Part shown: positions 6,301 through 7,727 of the stretch, in pieces
Layout: each line of letters begins with the position of its first letter
How positions within the stretch are numbered: position 1 is the stretch's first letter
Assembly (NCBI GenBank): GCA_905193225.1
Contig: CAJJNV010000036.1
Span: forward strand, 1-7,727
Source: an uncultured Oscillospiraceae bacterium
GTDB taxonomy: Bacteria; Bacillota; Clostridia; Oscillospirales; Acutalibacteraceae
Direction of reading: 5' to 3'
Length of the DNA: 7,727 bases
The notes under the pieces: generated by a model
What the model saw: the letters and a program-made list of their open reading frames with translations, nothing else
Database searches by the model: none
Told to the model about the DNA's origin: nothing
Position numbers and translations under genes: made by a program

Positions 6301-7022
6301 CATATCTTATGAACCGCGGCGTTAAGGTAAAGGTCAAGTCTTCTGATATTCTCTATATCAAGAGAACAAACACCGCAGCAACCGACCTTACCGCATTTAA
6401 TCAGGCTCTCGAAAACTGCAAGAATGTTAAGGTCAACATTATGACCATCGAGTCGGCTTTCAGAATCCTGAAGGCTATTTCCAATGCCGAGATGATTCAG
6501 CAGGCCGGAGATGCCGCAAAGCCCATCAACTTTGTCATAGCAACCGAGCAGCTCAACAAGGCGAAAAAAGCTCAGAAAATAGCCTCGCCCTCCGAGCCGG
6601 CAGATCAGAAGAATGCACAGCTTTCGGCGGTTATCGATTACATCGGCGAGGTTACCGTGGACAATTTCCGCCAGAAGATTTCTTTCATCGAATTTGCCGA
6701 AACGGCCAAGGCAGCAATTCTTAAGAAATATCCCAACACGGTTATTCTTAAGGACGACGTGCTTCTTGCGGCGAGAGCAAAATATGATGAGCTTACTGCC
6801 GAGCCTGCGGATGACATTATGTACGGCGACGTTGACGCAAACGGAACGGTTGAAGCCACCGACGCACTGTGGGCACTTCAGGCTTATGTCGGTTCAAGAC
6901 AGCTTGATGATATCGCATTCAAAGCTGCCGACGTTAACCTCGATAAGGAGGTTAATACCTCCGACGCACTGGCCATTCTGCAGTATGCGGTTAAGCTCCG
7001 CGACAAGCTGCCCATTGCGTAA
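3318..7022 (+). CDS. Secreted dockerin-bearing GH36-type alpha-galactosidase
   Basis: This 1234-residue exported enzyme probably removes terminal alpha-galactose from plant or host glycans outside the cell. Residues 1-28 are a signal peptide: KK at 7-8, a hydrophobic core, and A26-S-A28 as cleavage site. An NPCBM-like carbohydrate-binding domain follows (about 35-193, containing GFVIRPDSKG and DWIEPTLYE), then beta-sandwich modules to about 610. The GH36 barrel shows WWMDAGWY (646-653), LWFEPER (698-704), YREDLN with probable nucleophile D774, and DSCASGGHRLD (823-833) then HPSDY with probable acid/base D847. A C-terminal beta domain ends near 1017, followed by a helical linker and a type I dockerin (about 1170-1233). 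Start 3318 is chosen because GGAGG (3307-3311) lies 6 nt before it and the signal peptide begins there; an in-frame ATG at 3288 lies at the predicted transcription start. Related GH36 members act on alpha-N-acetylgalactosamine, so the exact sugar is uncertain. Confidence 0.93.
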   Translation: MKVNLFKKTVGLFLAMAVMLSAVPFASAAAEIKAAGNKSINVMDLELAVTGQKEFLKNKGMGSRDTRLSVGDQAVTSRNGFVIRPDSKGAKPNVADVNIDLTKLDTEVTYFSAIVGNDDNSPIIRAYGVNGSARCIILADGKTLTDTATITPGDMYRVGCVIPAGTKTLTLRTTDVEGDNYLDYCDWIEPTLYEKAPSAGVIKDLYTDYNATPNTVLSAEGAIGVRFNVKEAFSEITVKKEFSETDVVGSLYEFKYSYGRSLQNKPVATITEPDVDGSSLTFNFESIVPAGEYIFVVDGLKNIKVNSSAFGYCYADGNASVGLVNMSIKFVDQVEDYLDTPSDEPFFTKKTTAVSGVEKQRAQDTYNNLINNLADFPSSVNIGEDSYSGFPTPDFTVKSKDTADDELHHCITNDITLKHKSGLEFILKTAFYYDYAALEWTVYVTNAASENSPIVSNFYGCKDYKFVGSDPTILTNNSDFESSEAPYRTDTITIADGETITDSPYNGRSSDEAFPYYNFEYGDKGALIAVGWSSTWQTDFTYKDGVTTFSDKQKVFSSYIKPGEVARTPLTAMVLYDGRDKDRATNLWRNWFIDCNMYRDNGKDLVDPFVAGVTSIKYNEMLNANTENQKESIKAYVDANVDIDVWWMDAGWYPCNEPGSTNRDWRNTGNWTPDTERFPDKFKEISEYANQNDIKTLLWFEPERVGMVYTDGQALDDSCVKREWLIGYGEENESAYEERYYRQLDIGNDECREWLKSQVAKVLTEGGISIYREDLNIGRSETNYNLYNAAHPDRAGITENKCVQGHYDYWKYLIGLDQVELLDSCASGGHRLDIESMRLAVSLHPSDYNHNDMIAKQVANYNLCSWIPFVGANSAENRTMVDEYTLRSAYRPALVLQYDPPSQQTDKLNRLLTEWRGISKYFYDDIYQFTYETYSRNELYSYGYIDREAQEGYAMVYNRNEVEKNRFIKLKGLNEDDTYEITFASGAAAVTATGTYLMNRGVKVKVKSSDILYIKRTNTAATDLTAFNQALENCKNVKVNIMTIESAFRILKAISNAEMIQQAGDAAKPINFVIATEQLNKAKKAQKIASPSEPADQKNAQLSAVIDYIGEVTVDNFRQKISFIEFAETAKAAILKKYPNTVILKDDVLLAARAKYDELTAEPADDIMYGDVDANGTVEATDALWALQAYVGSRQLDDIAFKAADVNLDKEVNTSDALAILQYAVKLRDKLPIA
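6825..7019 (+). other. Type I dockerin domain coding segment
   Basis: Two F-hand repeats open with DVDANGTVEATD (from residue 1171) and DVNLDKEVNTSD; each keeps the acidic or amide calcium ligands at positions 1, 3, 5, 9 and 12. The positions that usually set cohesin specificity (10-11) read AT and TS. This implies docking to a cohesin on a scaffoldin or cell-surface protein encoded elsewhere; no cohesin is in the window. Confidence 0.9.
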
Positions 7023-7121
7023 GTGATCGGCGTTAGAAAAACGTCATCATTTAAGCCGATGCAGATGTTTTTTGAAATACAGAAACGGGCATGCGGCTTT
7101 CAAAGCTGAATAAACTTGTTC

Positions 7122-7159
7122 CTTCCCCGCAGGGCCAACACCTTGCGGGGAAGTTTTTT
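7122..7159 (+). terminator. Rho-independent terminator of the galactosidase gene
   Basis: CTTCCCCGC (7122-7130) pairs with GCGGGGAAG (7145-7153). The stem extends inward to 13 bp with one G-U pair around a 6-nt loop, followed by TTTTTT (7154-7159). A weaker hairpin, ATCGGC/GCCGAT (7026-7031 with 7055-7060), lies nearer the stop but its T-run starts 8 nt after the stem. Confidence 0.92.
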
Positions 7160-7222
7160 GGGTGGCAGCAAGTGCTGAATCGCCTTGTTTTATGCGCCTT
7201 AACGCGCCTTAATAAACCAAAA

Positions 7223-7238
7223 TGTTTCACGTGAAACG
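7223..7238. promoter_or_regulatory. parS: parS-like ParB-binding site
   Basis: TGTTTCACGTGAAACG differs from the widely conserved bacterial parS sequence (TGTTTCACGTGAAACA) only at the last base, and its inner 14 bases are a perfect palindrome. In most bacteria ParB (Spo0J) loads here, spreads, and recruits condensin for chromosome segregation, usually near the replication origin. The centre is CACGTG, not the CCCGGG of Noc sites. It lies between a terminator and a hairpin repeat, in non-coding DNA. parA and parB are not in the window. Confidence 0.85.
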
Positions 7239-7410
7239 TTTTTAAAACCATTGTGCATCAGGCGGCGGGGAAATTTTTTTGCGTGGAAAGGTTAATGGAT
7301 TTTAACCGTGCAGCGGTGGGGAGTATTGTGCGACGAGGGCGGCTCTCTAAAAAACGGCGGGGAAAGGTTTCTCTCAATGCACGAAGGCGGCGGTGTGCGT
7401 GGACTACGGC

Positions 7411-7449
7411 GGGCGCTGAGGTGTCTCGGCAGGGCCGAGACGGGAGGGC
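7411..7449 (-). repeat. REP-like hairpin unit, TCGGC-stem type (copy 2)
   Basis: A perfect 8-bp stem, GTCTCGGC (7423-7430) with GCCGAGAC (7434-7441), has a 3-nt loop. On the minus strand it is preceded by GCCCTCCC and followed by ACCTCAGCGCCC. Confidence 0.65.
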
Positions 7450-7522
7450 GCAGTGAGCTTTAAGCCCTTAGGAAAAGTAAAGCCGATATTTATAACGGCA
7501 GTCGTGATTTTGCAAAAAGCCC

Positions 7523-7560
7523 GCCCTCCGGTCAGCTTACGCTGACCTACCTTGGCGCCC
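7523..7560 (+). repeat. REP-like hairpin unit, AGC-stem type (copy 2)
   Basis: A perfect 7-bp stem, GGTCAGC (7530-7536) with GCTGACC (7541-7547), has a TTAC loop, with GCCCTCC before and TACCTTGGCGCCC after. Compared with 356-393 the stem base has changed by compensating substitutions (A-T pair there, G-C pair here). Confidence 0.65.
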
Positions 7561-7599
7561 TACCCGACGCAGCTTGGTGCAATGCTTTCATCAATGAGC

Positions 7600-7692
7600 T
7601 GCTTAAGCAACAGACAGCCGAAAAGCACCGTTAACATGCCGTTTCAGGCGTGTTCGGATATGTGCGCTATGGTTAAGCAACGGACGGTCGAA
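7600..7692 (+). repeat. Short direct repeat pair flanking a hairpin near the right edge
   Basis: TTAAGCAAC begins at 7603 and 7673; over 20 positions (7603-7622 and 7673-7692) the copies differ at three, all transitions, with a 70-nt spacing. Between them AACATGCC (7633-7640) pairs with GGCGTGTT (7647-7654) without a T-run. I do not recognise the family, and it may continue beyond the window. Confidence 0.45.
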
Positions 7693-7727
7693 CCCCGCAC
7701 GCCTTAAAAATGTTAAATTTCCCGTTT

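Larger units (their letters stand above)
7411..7560. repeat. Composite inverted hairpin element, right copy
   Basis: A 150-bp unit ends in inverted hairpins: TCGGC-type on the minus strand (7411-7449) and AGC-type on the plus strand (7523-7560), with GGGCGC at one outer end and GCGCCC at the other. Stem types and order are those of 356-500 read from the opposite strand. The cores have diverged but share AAAGCC just before the CCCTCC flank of the AGC-type unit. This suggests two old insertions of one non-coding element. Confidence 0.62.
7023..7727. other. Right-end region without a convincing gene
   Basis: After the galactosidase stop there is no frame with both a ribosome binding site and protein-like sequence; the frame at 7253-7456 is arginine-rich translation of GC-rich repeat DNA. 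The region holds the terminator, a GCGCCTTAA pair 10 nt apart (7194-7202, 7204-7212), the parS-like site, the right composite hairpin element, and a direct repeat near the edge. In 7242-7410 I see nothing beyond GC-rich sequence in which CGGCGGGGAAA occurs twice (7263 and 7355). Confidence 0.6.

Noticed and set aside
7223..7238. Noc-binding site or ordinary operator instead of parS
   Set aside because: Noc sites have a CCCGGG centre, while this has CACGTG and matches parS at 15 of 16 positions. A generic operator cannot be excluded by sequence alone but is less likely.
7253..7456. A 67-codon plus-strand frame after the parS-like site
   Set aside because: It has no good ribosome binding site, is arginine-rich from GC-rich DNA, and runs into the composite hairpin element.

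Overview
The window looks like chromosomal DNA of a gut or rumen type anaerobic Firmicute (class Clostridia, Ruminococcaceae/Oscillospiraceae-like). This is inferred from a secreted alpha-galactosidase ending in a type I dockerin, a Gram-positive style signal peptide, strong AGGAG/GGAGG ribosome binding sites, sigma-70/SigA promoters with 17-bp spacers, and GC-rich hairpin repeats of a kind common in such genomes. No taxon can be named from this alone.

Layout. At the left edge, on the minus strand, is the start of a gene (1-103) with its own promoter and Shine-Dalgarno sequence; its first 34 residues resemble the N terminus of an alpha-L-rhamnosidase-like enzyme (tentative). It diverges from a two-gene operon on the plus strand: rsmA/ksgA (676-1536, GTG start) and, through an ATGA overlap, a small multi-pass membrane protein of the DUF1624 / heparan-alpha-glucosaminide N-acetyltransferase-like family (1533-2294). 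A dCMP deaminase gene (best start 2378, end 2866) follows from its own promoter. Its 3' region carries three hairpin units spaced exactly 40 nt apart and ends in a strong 14-bp terminator at 3099-3138. Next is the dominant gene, a 1234-residue secreted GH36 alpha-galactosidase (best start 3318, end 7022): signal peptide, NPCBM-like carbohydrate-binding domain, beta-sandwich modules, GH36 catalytic barrel, C-terminal beta domain, helical linker, dockerin. It has a near-consensus promoter, a possible upstream operator, and a 13-bp terminator.

The right end (7023-7727) has no convincing gene. It holds the terminator, a parS-like ParB-binding site (7223-7238, 15 of 16 to consensus), a composite hairpin repeat (7411-7560) and a short direct repeat near the edge. 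The composite repeat has a diverged partner in opposite orientation in the left intergenic region (356-500), so the two bracket the rsmA-to-galactosidase block.

How it fits together: rsmA and the dCMP deaminase are housekeeping genes (ribosome maturation and dUMP supply). The secreted dockerin galactosidase, and perhaps the divergent gene at the left edge, belong to plant or mucin glycan breakdown. The parS-like site suggests an origin-proximal position. I see no defence system, phage, transposase, CRISPR or RNA gene. The most noteworthy material is non-coding: the parS-like site, the paired hairpin elements, and the hairpin array after the deaminase gene.
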